Below are positions 1 through 10,935 of a stretch of 64,000 bases of DNA, in pieces. The position numbers were made by a program, and so were the translations under genes. Each line of letters begins with the position of its first letter. Within the stretch, counting starts at the first letter, position 1. Below the pieces are notes generated by a model. It was given only the letters and a program-made list of their open reading frames with translations. It was not told where the DNA came from and made no database searches. The DNA comes from Hemibagrus wyckioides (taxonomy: Eukaryota > Chordata > Actinopteri > Siluriformes > Bagridae): assembly GCF_019097595.1 (NCBI RefSeq), contig NC_080726.1:14786705-14850704 (forward strand), in the 5' to 3' direction.

Positions 1-1103
1 ATTTAGTCCAATTGCTACAAGTGACCAAATCTGCACATTTTATCATCAGCAACTGAGAGAACTCGAAAGTACAAAGATTTCATTGCAAATTCTCCTTTGA
101 AAATATTTTTGGTTATATACAAGGTTTAAACTTGGTCCAGAAATCTATTTTTTTCTTTGATATCCATCACTAAACATACAGGGCCTTTGTCACGAGTGAG
201 CATGTGGTCACTGAGATGGGAAAGGGGCAAGACATACTGCTGGGGTGAATCCACACCCCGGAGGGGTCAAGCTGCAGAACAATCACAGGTGCACTAATAA
301 AAATAATCTCCATGAATCATCTGTGGTACCACTTCCCTCCTTGTTAACATCTTGCATTGTGAAGCCCTCTTTGGTGCTCAACCAGACATCAAACACATGC
401 TAATTGGGATTAACGAAAATAAAGCCTGCGTACATGAGGAGCTTCCCCCCTGCTCCTTTCAAGCCTAGCTGGTATAAATAAATGGCCGCCTGCTCCGCAA
501 GCCCCAACAGGAAGCCCTGTCCAAAGTGGAGGAAGTCAGGAGGCTTCTCTCGGGACAGGCCTGCCGCTCTAAACACTATTGTTGCGCTGCGCAGCCTGGC
601 ACTAAGACTGAGAGGCAGACATTGAGAAAACAAACAATGCCTCTCCACCATGCAGCGCACAAAGAACCAGTCACGTATGCACTGTTCCGCCCGCGGCGTG
701 CCTGCCCTCCTGCCCGCTCTTAGCCAATCAGTCACGCCTTCTGCCTTTACGTACACACCAACTATGCATTGTCAGCCTGCACAGTAAGTATGAAGTAGCT
801 TGACCTGCTTTGTTCTCATTGCTCACTGCCTTCCTTTGCTGCCAGCGTAGGCAGCACCATGGTAATGTAAACAAAACTAACATATACTAATGACTTTTTG
901 GGCGGGAGAGTCACATAAAATTTTTATAGCTCTGTTCACAAGCTTTGGAGCCAAGATTCCTAAGCATGATTTAAGAACATACTTCAGACTGCATTTGGAT
1001 TTATGGTTACAGAAAACATAAAATAATTTTGTTACAGAACAATTACTAAAAGGTTCAGGCTTGTTCAAACCCGTGTTTCTAATGTAGGAGTCTGTTTAAA
1101 TAC
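1..1103. other. No coding exon seen; presumed tsr1 intron
   Basis: This stretch lies 3' of the last visible tsr1 exon on the minus strand. I looked for the conserved C-terminal half of TSR1 and did not find it, so this is probably a tsr1 intron of at least 1.1 kb. The part around 460-780 is richer in G+C and CpG than its surroundings, with a CCAAT box near 724 and a TATAAATA-like string near 474. That could be regulatory, but nothing shows a transcript. The open frames here have no recognisable protein features. Confidence 0.5.
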
Positions 1104-4100
1104 CTGAGACTCATTTTCATCGTCCTCTTCCATCATCTCATCATCATCATCTTTATCGTCATCATCGCAGCTGTCCAGATCATCCTCTTCATCATCTTCA
1201 TTCTCTTCATCATCATCATCATCATCCACGATCCATGTGGCCTGATAGTCTGAAGTGCCCTTTGGCACCTTCATGACTCTTCGTTTCTTCCTGGCTTCTA
1301 CACATCCAGAAAAATACAGAATCTTCACATCACACAGAATCTTTGTTTAAATTAACCGTAATGTTAGTGATGATCCCAAAATCTGGCATCTAACCAGGCT
1401 TTTAAAAAGCTTTGAAGGCACTTTAGGTGCAGAACATGGCAGTTCATCAGTTCTCAGCAATAATCCAATCTTCTAATATCTGTAGCAAATTTAAGGTTTC
1501 TCTGTGATGCTCTTTTATGTGGCTTAAATCACCTAGTTATTCCCAGATCAACTAAACATTACTTCTGTTATATAAACATGGTGGGTGATGTACTATTGCT
1601 CTTTTAGTGGACAATCAATGGATAATTAATGACTGAAATTGCCAAAAAGCATCACATTGCACAAAAATGGAAAAATGAGCATCACACTGAACACACTGTA
1701 ACTGTAACGGTGTAGGGTGCAGGATTTCATTCCAACCAAGCAGAAGCCAGACCTGGGTCTACTGGAAGCCAGGGTCAGTGGATTAAACAGGTGGAACCAG
1801 ATGTGGCTTCTGCCTGAATTGAAATAAAAACCTGCACCTACACCAGCCCTTTGTGGATAAGATTGGACACCGCTAATCTATAAAAATGCCACTTTAATGA
1901 AAATAAAAGACCAGCTATCTTTATGAAGTTGTTTGAAACAAGGTGCCTTCAGCGGCAAGCTAAGCACTGCTGAGAGACAACTGGTATAAATCGGGCTTTA
2001 CTCGAGTGATTTATCTTGATTTTGATACTTCTATTTCTTTATATTTTGGCCACACAACCAACCAAAGGATTGATGAAGACTGTCAACATTTTGTGTAAAG
2101 GATTAATTCCTGCATTTCTTGTTATACCTTCAGCCTCCTGAAGCTCAGACTCAGTAGGCCAAGTCTGTTCTCCATCCATAGGATCAACCTCAGCTTCTGT
2201 CTGCAGGCTCTCTCTTTGAGAGGGGTCCGACTTCATTAACACACGCACCTCTCCTCCACCTTCATTTACATCTCCTGCACCCCTGTCCTGTGTGGCATAC
2301 ATCAGACACACAAGTGTAATCAGCATGGCTGACTGACAAAATAGCAAAACAAGCATCATACAGAGCTATTATGGCATGATGATACTTTATGTGCCATTAG
2401 TTGAGAAGATAAAATTCTCCTGCACCAAACATATCAAGCATTTTGTATACAATTTATATAGTTTTTTTTTAGTTTTATTAAATAAGTCTTCTGTGTGCAT
2501 CTGGGCTGTTCCATTCTTTTACTCTGAATTTTCACAGTGGATACTGCATAGTGCTAATGCTGATAATGAGAGTTTCTGCTGAAGTACTCACCATCATCTC
2601 CACATCTTGTCCTTTGGCTGGTTTTACAGGTCGTTGTGTACCTGTGACAATGGGCAGAGGGTCTGTAGATGCATCGATCTGACTGAGCTGAAAGTCCCCA
2701 TGGCCTGCAATGTGTACCAGTCTGTTCACCTGCAGAGATCTGCCTCGGATATACCCCGACACCCTCAGAGTGCCCAGTCCTGTAGGTGGCCCTCCTGTGC
2801 CTTCCTGCTTACTGTTTGGGGTATAAGATGCATTTTGAACTAGCATGTGTGAGCGTTTGGAGCGGAAGGCCAGTCGCCTCTGTTTCTGTGCCCCCAGGTG
2901 GCGAAGCAGCAGAACTGCATCCTGCTCTGTGTCCATAGGGAAGAGATGTGCGTCTGGAAAACGAGCCTCGACCAAGCGGGACAGTGCACGTCGAGATTCT
3001 GTCCGCTTCTTCACTGCCAGGTCAGCAATGCCCTGAAACACCAAAGCTGAAGAGCACAGATAATAATGGATTAGAGAAAGCAGACAGTCCATAGTGTAAG
3101 AATGAAAGGTGTTCAGAATTACAGGAGATATATTTTAAAACGACAAGGTCATTGATTCCATCTCCTGCTTTATCTCTTACCATGACTGGGTAATCCTTGT
3201 GCAAAGAGACAGGAAAGGCAGTAATCTCCATAACTGTCCCAACCCTCTTTGGACTCGAGCACAAGCACTAAACTGTCTGCTACCTTGGCCACATCAAGGA
3301 GAGTGTGCAGATCAGCTAAAAGCAAAAATGAGAGCAATTTAAATGCATCTGATAAAATACTGACCGCTTCCGATGTTTGTTTCAGTAAATAATAGGTAAT
3401 ATTAATAAAGGATCTTTAAATTAGCTCCTAAAGAAAAATTTGTATGTTAATCCTAAAAAAATCCTAATATCCTAATTGTCCAATTCACAAAGTGTCTCTG
3501 CAACTAAAGCAGGTTTTAAGCTGTTAAAACCAAAGAGCTCCAGAGAAATTCTTAATTCTTTTAAGTTATATTTAAATAGAATAGGATAGGATGCAACTTT
3601 TACTGCAATCTGACAAGCGTGGAAATGCAGTAGAATGAGCAAGTCAGTGGCAATCAATATGCAGGACACACAGAGAAGAGACATAGTTTATAACTAGAGT
3701 TAATGAGAGGACTATGCCCATCATACAGTGACACGATATATATATATATTTATGGTACTCAGACTGTTATATATTACACAGTTTTAGCAATTTAACCTTA
3801 TAGGGGAAAAGTAAATGGTTCAGATTACATTTCTAAAGATTGCATAATTGCCATAATTTGCTTCTTGTTTACATGTAATGGGCTTATAACCACACCGCTG
3901 ACATGCACACCGATAGAGCTGGGGCCAAAAGTTTACATACCCTCTAGGCTAAAAACATTCAAACTCAATTCAATCCATTATTAGGCTCAATCATTAGGAA
4001 TACCAGTTATTATTTAGTTCAATTCTGTAACAATCCATTTCAGCATAAAATCTAATAGATGTCTTTTTTTTTTACTACATCAGATATTAGTGGATCAAAA

Positions 4101-7051
4101 TCTTACATACACTTTGTCAGTGTTTCATGGCATCACCTTCTAATTGCTTAACTTGAACCAAATGCTTAAATTTTGCCCATTCCTACAGACAGAACTGGTG
4201 TAACTATGTCAGCTTTGTGATCTGCCTTGCTCAGGCATGATTTTTTATTTATTTATTTTATTTCAGTCCACAAATTTTCTGTGGGATTCAGGTCAGGGCT
4301 TTGTATTGGCCACACCAATACATTCACTTTGTTGTCTTCAAGCCATTTTGTTACAGCTTTGGGCGTTTGCTTAGGATCACTAGGATTCAGGTGAAAATCT
4401 GGGATTAAAGTTTGTTTTTTGTTTTACTGTGAGTCGGTCCGTGCCACAATATGGCTATATTGGTGGACGATATACATTTTCTTATATTGTTTACATCACC
4501 AGTGCTATAAAAGCTACTTAAGGCAGATGATTTGCAACACTGAGGTCAGAACTGGGAGCTGCTGGTGGAGTGTTATAACAAAAACAAACATGGAGGAGCT
4601 GGACACCAAACAAAACTCCCTACAACACTCCAACACAGAACAGACATCAACCCAACTAATAGGTGAAGAACTTGTACTTATAAAGGATGCACTTCTGACT
4701 TTTGGATGGTTTGGGTACACTTTCTTTCTTTCTTTCTTTCTTTCTTTTTTAACACCATGCCAGCTTCTGTGGCTACATTCATGGCGAGAATCAGTATTTG
4801 TTATTCAATATTAAACCTATGTAAGATGTTTAAGATTATTTTTTTAAGAACTTTAAAACTAAATTTGGGTTGACTAGTTTAAAAACTTTTTCAAAAGTGT
4901 CAACAGAATAAAACAAGTTCCTTCCAGGAGTAAAAGTATTACATTCGAATAAAATATGTTTGATGGACAGAAGGGTTTTACATGATGAACACTGGATTTT
5001 CTCTTGACAGTAAAAATTTGTGTGTAGCTTTTGAGTGTCCTATTCTGCATCTTGTATATATGACTTGATCCCAACGATTATTAAAAGGAAATGTAAATTT
5101 TGTTTCAATACTAGGATTTATTTCATGCAGTTTGTTATTTAAACATTGGACCCATTCTGATTGCCATTTATTTTTGATGTATACATTTAAAATTGGTTTC
5201 AAATCTGTAAAAGGTGCAGAGCATTTGATTGGTTTTTTAGAAAAGGCTTCTTTGGCAGTTTTGTCTGCTTGCTCATTACCTGGGATTCCTGAGTGTCCAG
5301 GTATCCAACAGAAAATTATGTTAAAATATTTTTGATTCTAAAAATGATAGCTTGATTATGATTTCCATGATTGTTGGATGATCTGTTTTTAAATTTTCTA
5401 ATGCTTCAAGACATGACTTTGAGTCCGTTATGATTAAGTATTCCTTTCGTGATGTGGATTCAATGAACTTCAAAGCCATGAGCAGAGTTGACTTGTAAAA
5501 ACTGGTCTGGATTTAACAATTCAGACACTGACCAGATAATAGTCATTTGTTCGGTATGCCACAAACCAGTCATAAATGAATACAGTTATTTTGGCTAGAT
5601 ATTTTTTCATCAGTTTTCATACATATTGTGATGTATATCATTTAAAATATGAAATTATTCAGGATATAAACAAACAGGCAACTTGGTGTATGTAAACACT
5701 GACCCACTGCAATTCTTAAATAGTGAATGAAAGCTGAAATAAATTTATTTTATAATTACATCTACCTGCCAAAAGAAACGTATGGCAACATTAAATGTGT
5801 GAAATTATGAGAAACTGAGATTGAATATCAGCCTAGGTGCAAACACATGAATACAACATGAGATTTGATATGCTATTTACACTGTAAAACTGATTAAATT
5901 AATTAGCCTACATATCTCAATCAACCAAGCTGATTAAAAGATTTTTACAGTAACTGTTTTGAATCACTATGTGGATTCTTCATGCAAAAGAAATTTCAAA
6001 TGACTGCACAGCAAACACATGATTACTGTTCTAAATATTCTGGAAAAGATGTGTGATAAAATGCTACCTGTGTCAGGCCGATAGAAAGTGAATCTTTGTT
6101 TAAAGCGTGGCAGGACGAGGCCAAAGCTGTCCCGTTCCACTGGAGTTCCCTGGTGTTCATGCAGCACTCCTCCGATCCCATCTGCTCTCAAAAGCCAGGT
6201 CACGGCAGCAACATCGACCTGAGCGTGCAGTCCAATCACAGCCACCAGGTGAGGCGGCCCGTCTCTGCTGCCCAGCCGGCGTTTCTCTGACAGCACCTGA
6301 AACACCAAAAACACACAGAGGGTCACTTGCTGATTCTCTTCAACATCAATTTTAAATGTGGGTGAGGTAGACTATATTAATTCCTTACCGAGTCCTTTTT
6401 GTTGCGACGCAGCTGATTGGCTTTGTGTCTCCTGTCCATCTTACTCAGCTCTCGCCGTTGTTTTTTGGAGAGAGCCACAACAGCAACTCTGCCTAATAGA
6501 CAAAATAAACTTTAATTCTGTCCAGAGTTCATGCCTTAATTTAGAAAATCCCTTGCCCTTTCTTATTCACATCATGATTTATTATGACTAAGGTGGCAAG
6601 AACAGGACACATGCCAAGAGATGTAATAACTGCGTTATAGCCAGATCATATCACCCAAACATAATATGCATGCATGCATGCATGCTATGACTTAGCAGTT
6701 AGCCAAGTCGATGACCTGAGCTGTGTATATACTGGACGGAGGTTTTTGATTAAAGAACTTTATCATCGTACATTCTTGTCTGGCTTGCTACTGTCACTCG
6801 GGAAATATGATCTAGTGCCATTCTTGACTGGGGAAAGTGTGTGAACTTTAAAACACGTGTTTAGGCTAGACAGTCATGCCCTGCTTCAAAGAATGGCGCA
6901 AAGAAATACATGAAGAAAGATAAACCGAATTACCCTTGTTCTCACGTCCGATCTCTCCCTTCGTTCGATGCTTTCCATGTTTGTGCTGTTTATTTTTCTG
7001 TTTGTAAACGCCAGGCCGATGAGCTTGCTGATGCTCTTTACCAGCAGCCAT
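1104..7051 (-). CDS. tsr1: TSR1 pre-rRNA-processing protein, 5' part (C-terminus off the window)
   Basis: TSR1 is a nucleolar and cytoplasmic factor for maturation of the 40S ribosomal subunit, related to the GTPase BMS1. Coding exons in gene order: 7051-6934, 6492-6389, 6296-6068, 3315-3181, 3046-2592, 2287-2128, 1297-1104. They join in frame to 465 codons; human TSR1 is about 804 aa, so roughly 40% is missing beyond position 1. Visible family marks are the basic N-terminus (HRPGVYKQKNK), SKKQRRELSKMDRRHK, the KRRLGSRDGPPH stretch, EGWDSYGDYCLSCLFAQGLP, and the AARP2CN region in exon 5 (SGYIRGRSLQVNRLVHIAGHG). Exon 6 carries VLMKSDPSQRESLQ and DGEQTWPTESELQEAE, and exon 7 encodes a very acidic Asp/Glu run after VPKGTSDYQATWI. 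The start was chosen by matching the family N-terminus; a short out-of-frame upstream ORF overlaps it. Intron 3 (3316-6067) is swollen by nested transposons. Confidence 0.95.
1704..1870. repeat. Fold-back MITE-like element in tsr1 intron 6
   Basis: The two ends are imperfect inverted copies of each other: GGTGCAGGATTTCATTCC near 1711 answers GAAATAAAAACCTGCACC near 1823, and AGCAGAAGCCAGACCTG answers a matching string near 1800. The unit can fold into one long hairpin. The wording (tails about cacctgattccacttg-type motifs, 'gtgcaggtttt' ends) is that of a small non-autonomous element common in fish genomes. It is intronic and has no coding capacity. Confidence 0.7.
4425..4720 (+). mobile_element. 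Possible hAT-like transposon fragment nested in the Tc1 remnant
   Basis: The plus-strand frame beginning MEELDTKQNSLQ and ending LIKDALLTFGWFGY resembles the start of BED-zinc-finger hAT transposases, where a similar Trp-x-x-Phe-Gly-Tyr/Phe run occurs. It ends at a (CTTT)n run at about 4720-4747. This is resemblance of a short stretch only; no catalytic residues are present, so the class is uncertain. Confidence 0.3.
4870..5480 (-). mobile_element. Non-LTR retrotransposon (LINE) 3' fragment with RNase H remnant
   Basis: Read on the minus strand, 5340-4981 encodes the end of a retrotransposon polyprotein. FCWIPGHSGIPGNEQADKTAK is the typical end of the LINE RNase H domain, with the His and Asp-containing GNExAD signature. 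It is followed by a long tail including KWQSEWV, NKLHEI and TRCRIGHSKATHKFLL, which is shared by I/Jockey-type elements. Further upstream (5480-5335) a TDSKS-like string fits an earlier RNase H motif. It is 5'-truncated and sits inside the older Tc1 element in tsr1 intron 3. Confidence 0.8.
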
Positions 7052-7070
7052 TTTCCCTCATGCCACACAT
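7038..7070 (-). other. Short upstream ORF overlapping the tsr1 start codon
   Basis: Minus-strand ATGs at 7070 and 7061 share one frame and end at a TAA at 7040-7038, giving a peptide of 10 or 7 codons. The ORF overlaps the tsr1 ATG (7051-7049) in another frame and stops 11-13 bases into the tsr1 coding sequence. It matters only if transcription starts upstream of 7070, which is not known. Confidence 0.4.
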
Positions 7071-7082
7071 GTAAACTTTAAA

Positions 7083-7090
7083 TGACGTCA
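7083..7090. promoter_or_regulatory. Palindromic CRE (TGACGTCA) in the tsr1 promoter
   Basis: A perfect eight-base CREB/ATF site lies 32 bases upstream of the tsr1 start codon, in a short CpG-containing stretch (7080-7140). The position suggests a promoter site or a site at the transcription start. Binding is inferred from the motif alone. Confidence 0.6.
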
Positions 7091-7889
7091 TATTCCTGCG
7101 CCGAGAAATCGGAGAGAAGTGGAGAAGTCTGCCATCTGCTGATCAGTAATCTTACTGTTGTGGTTTTAGGGTACAGTAAGCAGAAGATCTGGTTGTAATA
7201 GTATTCAGTATGTTAACGAATAATAAACTCTCCAGCTATGGGAACAGTAATTTTTTTTGACTAGTATCACCGAGTATCAAAATATTCATAAAATTCAAAA
7301 AGACTTCAGTGCAAGGTGGAAAATGAAGAAAAAAAGATACACAGAAAGTTGTACCTGTGCATCTGCCGCTGGCTGAAAAAGTCAGGGAATTGAACATTGC
7401 ACACTTCAAGAAGATTGTAACAGTAATCCTTTCTAGCTTTTAGCTGACATAATCTCATCTATGTTGGGTCTTGCAGTGGGAGGTTTCCTTCTTCATTTGG
7501 GGTTTTGCTCAGGAAATGCCAGCAGGCAGAGATATGCCACAGAGGAAGTGTGCAGGATACAGAAGTTATGTTTTCAGTAAATATCAGCAGTTTCTTTCTA
7601 AAACCTTAAAATGTCTTGAGTGCTTCTCATATCTATCTCACAAGACAATTAAAATGGCATGATCTTAAATGTGGTGTGAACTGAGCGCTTCAGTGCGTTG
7701 TTTAGAAAGTGTATGTTTAAAATGAATTCACCACGCATTCACGGTACATTGCTATTGAACTCTGTTTAAAATATCATATAATATATACCACAAGGAGATA
7801 TACACCATAAACCGACCAGTAATGGGTAAAAGAGGTGAGACTTGCTGTCCTAAAAGGGTTGTTTATATTACTATGATTTAAATATTTAT

Positions 7890-8320
7890 ATGTTGTTAAT
7901 GTTACCGCGGCTATTATTATCAAGTAGTTGCATCTCAGTTGCACATTGTTAATGTTTACTGCTGCTGCTATTATTGTTATCTACAGTTGCATTCAATTTG
8001 CACGTGTTACTGTACTATTGTTTTGCACATAAGTGAATATTGCAACATAAGCCAATATTGTACACTTGCACACACATATATACATAGTCTATATTTCTAT
8101 ATTTACATAGTCTATATCTCTAATTCTGTGGCATAGTATTTTTTTTTTTTTATTAGGTTTGTTTGTGTATTTATGTGTGTGTGTTTATTTTATTTGTTAC
8201 ATGGGTTTTGTACTTGTCTTGGCATTCACTGTGGACAGCAAAGAAAGAATTTCACTGTACAGGGAAACTTGTTTTCCTCACTGTGCACATGACAGTGAAG
8301 GCTTTGAATCTTAAATCTTG
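7890..8320 (+). repeat. LINE 3'-UTR-like interspersed repeat
   Basis: The run of 'GTTGCACATTGTTAATGTTTACTGC'-type low-complexity text, then CAAAGAAAGAATTTCACTGTACAGG and CACATGACAGTGAAGGC near 8238-8302, is the typical 3' tail of fish non-LTR retroelements (hallmark: 'aaagaatttcactgtac ... atgacaataaaggc'). No coding part is left. Confidence 0.55.
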
Positions 8321-8324
8321 TCAA

Positions 8325-8585
8325 GAAGCTTTTATTATCATTTCAACCACACATAGCTGTATGTAGTGAAATGAGACAATGTTTCTCCAGGACCCCGGTG
8401 CCACATAGACAACATACAACATATATCTACAGGACAGAAACAACAACACACAGAGCTAGGGACAGAAAGTTTGTCCTAGCTACATAAAGTGCATCGTGTG
8501 CAAACAGTGCAAGACAGGAGAAACAGAAAATACAAAAAAATAACACAAGACAGTACAGGACACATAGCGCCGAGGGGAAAAAACG
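8325..8585. repeat. Interspersed repeat, copy 1 of a family seen again at 18.3 kb
   Basis: The strings GAAATGAGACAATGTTTCTCCAGGACC and ATAAAGTGCATCGTGTGCAAACAGTGCAAGACAG-like text recur, degraded, at about 18320-18545 (GGTGTTTCTCCAGGACTGTGGTGC, CATAAAGTGCAAATGCACAACG). Both are adjacent to retroelement-like text and look like antisense LINE or SINE tails. Class is not certain. Confidence 0.5.
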
Positions 8586-8949
8586 TGCAACAAGGATCTT
8601 GGTGGCTCTAGTGTGGATCTAGAAAATGTTTTTTCAGTGATGTTTTATCATATCTAAGTCAAATGTAGACTGGGATTTCTGAGAGCACCATAGCTCTACC
8701 ACTCTGCATCCATAGCAAGTGATATATAATATTGTCCTTTCCACTGGAGCCATTTGCTATGGACTGGATTGTTATAGGTAAACGAGGTCAAACCTGCTTT
8801 CCTAAATGGCTCTGTCACATAACACCACAGAGGCTCTACAATGAAAACAAAAAGATGGAGTGTGGCTCTTTGAATGCCATTCACAAAACACAGACTGCAG
8901 TGCTTCAAGCCCGCTGTTCGCCTGGATACAGGGAGCAGGAATCCTGCGC

Positions 8950-9025
8950 TGCCATTGGCTGAGACAGCCGGCTGCTCGGGGGCCAATCCACAGCTTCCGC
9001 TCGGTGTTCTGTTTACCAATTGGAT
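8950..9025. promoter_or_regulatory. Cluster of CCAAT boxes upstream of taok1
   Basis: ATTGG at 8954-8958, CCAAT at 8983-8987 and a CCAATTGG palindrome at 9016-9023 fall within 75 bases of G+C-rich sequence, with gcccgctgttcgcc- and ccggctgctcggg-type CpG text around them. Such spacing is typical of NF-Y-bound promoters or enhancers. No gene start is visible right beside it; taok1 exon 1 is about 1 kb downstream. Confidence 0.35.
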
Positions 9026-9727
9026 GTTTGGCAAGCCGAGGACACCGTGATGCTGTTTACTTCTAACCTCCTGGTGATGTATAGCTTATACCTTATAATG
9101 CAAAGCCACATTGTGCTATGGCTTTCCATGGAAAGGTTCGTCAGAAATTTTCACTTGTTTCCTTTGTAGACTTGTGCTTATAACCTTTAGATATTTACAC
9201 TGATCTTTATATTAGTGCAATTTTGAAAACACTGCCAATCAAATTGAACAACTAAAATATTTGTTCATAGTTTTTAATCCTTTTAACTTGCATTGTTTAG
9301 ACCGCTAATACTCCAATAAAACATTTGGTCTGTGCCCATTCTGAAGTATTTCAAATATCTTTTGATATAAGATTTGCATATATTTCTGTATAGATTTTAT
9401 GGATTTGTGTATATATTGTGTTCAGTAATGGACCTTTGAGTTTTATGGACCGTTTGTGTTTAGATATTTGGAGAAGAAGAAAAAAAGTATTAAAAAAAAA
9501 AAAACATTTGAATACTGGTCCTGAATGATTTATTGTAAATTATCGCGCTATTAAATAAGAAAAGATGAATGAACAACTTGTTTTCAGTAGAGTGACTGCT
9601 AGTGTTTACACCGGAAACTACAGATGGGCTTTAGTTATTTATTTGATTTATTTTGTATTATGTTATTGAGCACAGTCAGCATTACTGAATAATGAACAGG
9701 TTTTTTTTAGTCATGCAGGCAGTGTGT

Positions 9728-9784
9728 GGAGAGAGAGTGGAGAGAGAGAGAGAGTGTGTGTGTGTGTGTGTGTAGAGAGAGAGA

Positions 9785-9820
<36 letters not shown>

Positions 9821-9889
9821 TGAGAGTGTGTGTGCTAGAGAGAAAGAGAGAGTGTGTGTGTGTGTATGTAGAGAGAGAGAGAGAGAGAG

Positions 9890-9952
<63 letters not shown>

Positions 9953-9960
9953 TGAGTGAG
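9728..9960. repeat. Compound (GA)n/(GT)n microsatellite just upstream of taok1 exon 1
   Basis: Alternating blocks of GAGA and GTGT repeats make up about 230 bases. The long open frames in both directions here are low-complexity artefacts. The purine-only blocks can form triplex DNA and the GT blocks Z-DNA; the position directly before the taok1 promoter makes length variation potentially relevant to expression. Confidence 0.9.
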
Positions 9961-10518
9961 TCCCAGGGCTGAGTGGGTGTTTCCCGCAGCGTTAGGGCGG
10001 GACCGGCCGGCCTTCCAGGAACAAGCAGGCGCAGAGAGGGAAGAAAAGCACCACAACATGCTCACTGTGAACGCGTCTCTGTGCGCGCTATAGCGATTTC
10101 CAAATCGCCCTGCCTTTAGCTTTTCGGCCTGTTAGGGTGTGGTCGTCTTTTCGGTGATCTGTGCTGCATGTTGGCGCGTTTCATATGCGCGTCAAACTTG
10201 TCAGAAGCAACTGGAGCTGCCGGACGCCATCTTTAGGACTGCTCAGGGAAGAGGCGAGTGGCTGGGCCACCGTTAGCCCGGGCTGGAGTTTCACTATCCT
10301 GGACTATCTCTCTGTTTAATGCACTTCCATAAGTTATCGACGGCAGCGCAGTTTGGAAATCAATCCAGAGTTATTCAGAAAGCTCTAACCACTGACAGTG
10401 AGTTGAGTAAACATCTGTCGTGTCCGAGTAAGAAATACTTTGTGGACTATTTCTCGAGTTGAACCTTAGAAGAAGCTACGCTAGCTGACTTAGCCACCCC
10501 AGCCTGGCTGTCGGAACG
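9961..10518 (+). promoter_or_regulatory. taok1: taok1 promoter and non-coding exon 1
   Basis: Sequence composition changes sharply at 9961 to a CpG-rich stretch, including GGCGGGACCGGCCGG near 9996 and AACGCGTCTCTGTGCGCGC near 10069, followed by a purine-rich leader. A strong splice donor (AACG|GTAAGTGG) follows base 10518. The first coding exon of taok1 has its own acceptor before 19820 and 5'UTR before its ATG, so an upstream non-coding exon is expected; this is the best candidate. The transcription start site cannot be read from the sequence. Confidence 0.6.
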
Positions 10519-10863
10519 GTAAGTGGCGATGTGCTAGCCTGCTAACTAAAACTAGCTAAGGGGCTTAGCTAATGTTATTGACAGAAACTACCCTCACTTT
10601 ACGCCTGTATGTTAATATTAGTTACATCTGTCAGCGTAAAAAATGTATGAATGCGAGTAGTATAACAGTATATTGAATATAACGCGAACATAGCTGTAAC
10701 ATTTTTTATATTTAAGCTTGGTATGAGAAGTGTCCCAATCTCAGCCTCCAAGCTTAACCGTATTTAAGCTCACAAGCTAAGCTCGTGGCGGTGTATTTGT
10801 AAACATAAAACGCAAGCTTTGCAAGGGTTGTGTAGAAACCTTTCGTTTATGTAAGGCTTTATG

Positions 10864-10868
<5 letters not shown>

Positions 10869-10933
<65 letters not shown>
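10869..10933. repeat. (TA)n microsatellite
   Basis: About 65 bases of uninterrupted TA repeat in taok1 intron 1. Confidence 0.95.

Positions 10934-10935
<2 letters not shown>

Larger units (their letters stand above)
3918..5865. mobile_element. Degenerate Tc1/mariner element, interrupted by younger insertions (tsr1 intron 3)
   Basis: The left end has a Tc1-type terminus (AAAAGTTTACATACCCTC at about 3928) followed by text matching the antisense of a Tc1 transposase of the salmonid/Sleeping-Beauty type, including GATTCAGGTCAGGGCTTTG and TCAAGCCATTTTGTTACAG near 4288-4356. The match stops near 4410 and the other end, with GAGATTGAATAT and GCCTAGGTG near 5818-5838, is about 1.4 kb away. A second copy of the same family lies in the metalloproteinase gene at about 46895-48050, and its ends allow the termini to be recognised here. 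No reading frame survives. Confidence 0.75.
7091..9727. other. tsr1-taok1 divergent intergenic region, no gene seen
   Basis: About 2.6 kb between the two divergent genes. Apart from the two repeat stretches and the CCAAT-box cluster listed separately, the sequence is A/T-rich with no exon-like frame. The open frames at 8696-9034 (minus) and 8732-9066 (plus) overlap each other, have no family features and lie in the CCAAT-rich patch, so I read them as chance. Confidence 0.6.

Noticed and set aside
400..756. 118-aa open frame on the minus strand
   Set aside because: No family features, no fit with tsr1, and it lies in a G+C-rich patch where long frames occur by chance.
1440..1470. C-box-like CTGATGAAC on the minus strand, considered as a snoRNA because mammalian TSR1 hosts SNORD91
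   Set aside because: No D box at a suitable distance and no terminal stem; not reported as a gene.
9724..10065. Open frames over the GA/GT repeat
   Set aside because: Pure dinucleotide-repeat translation.
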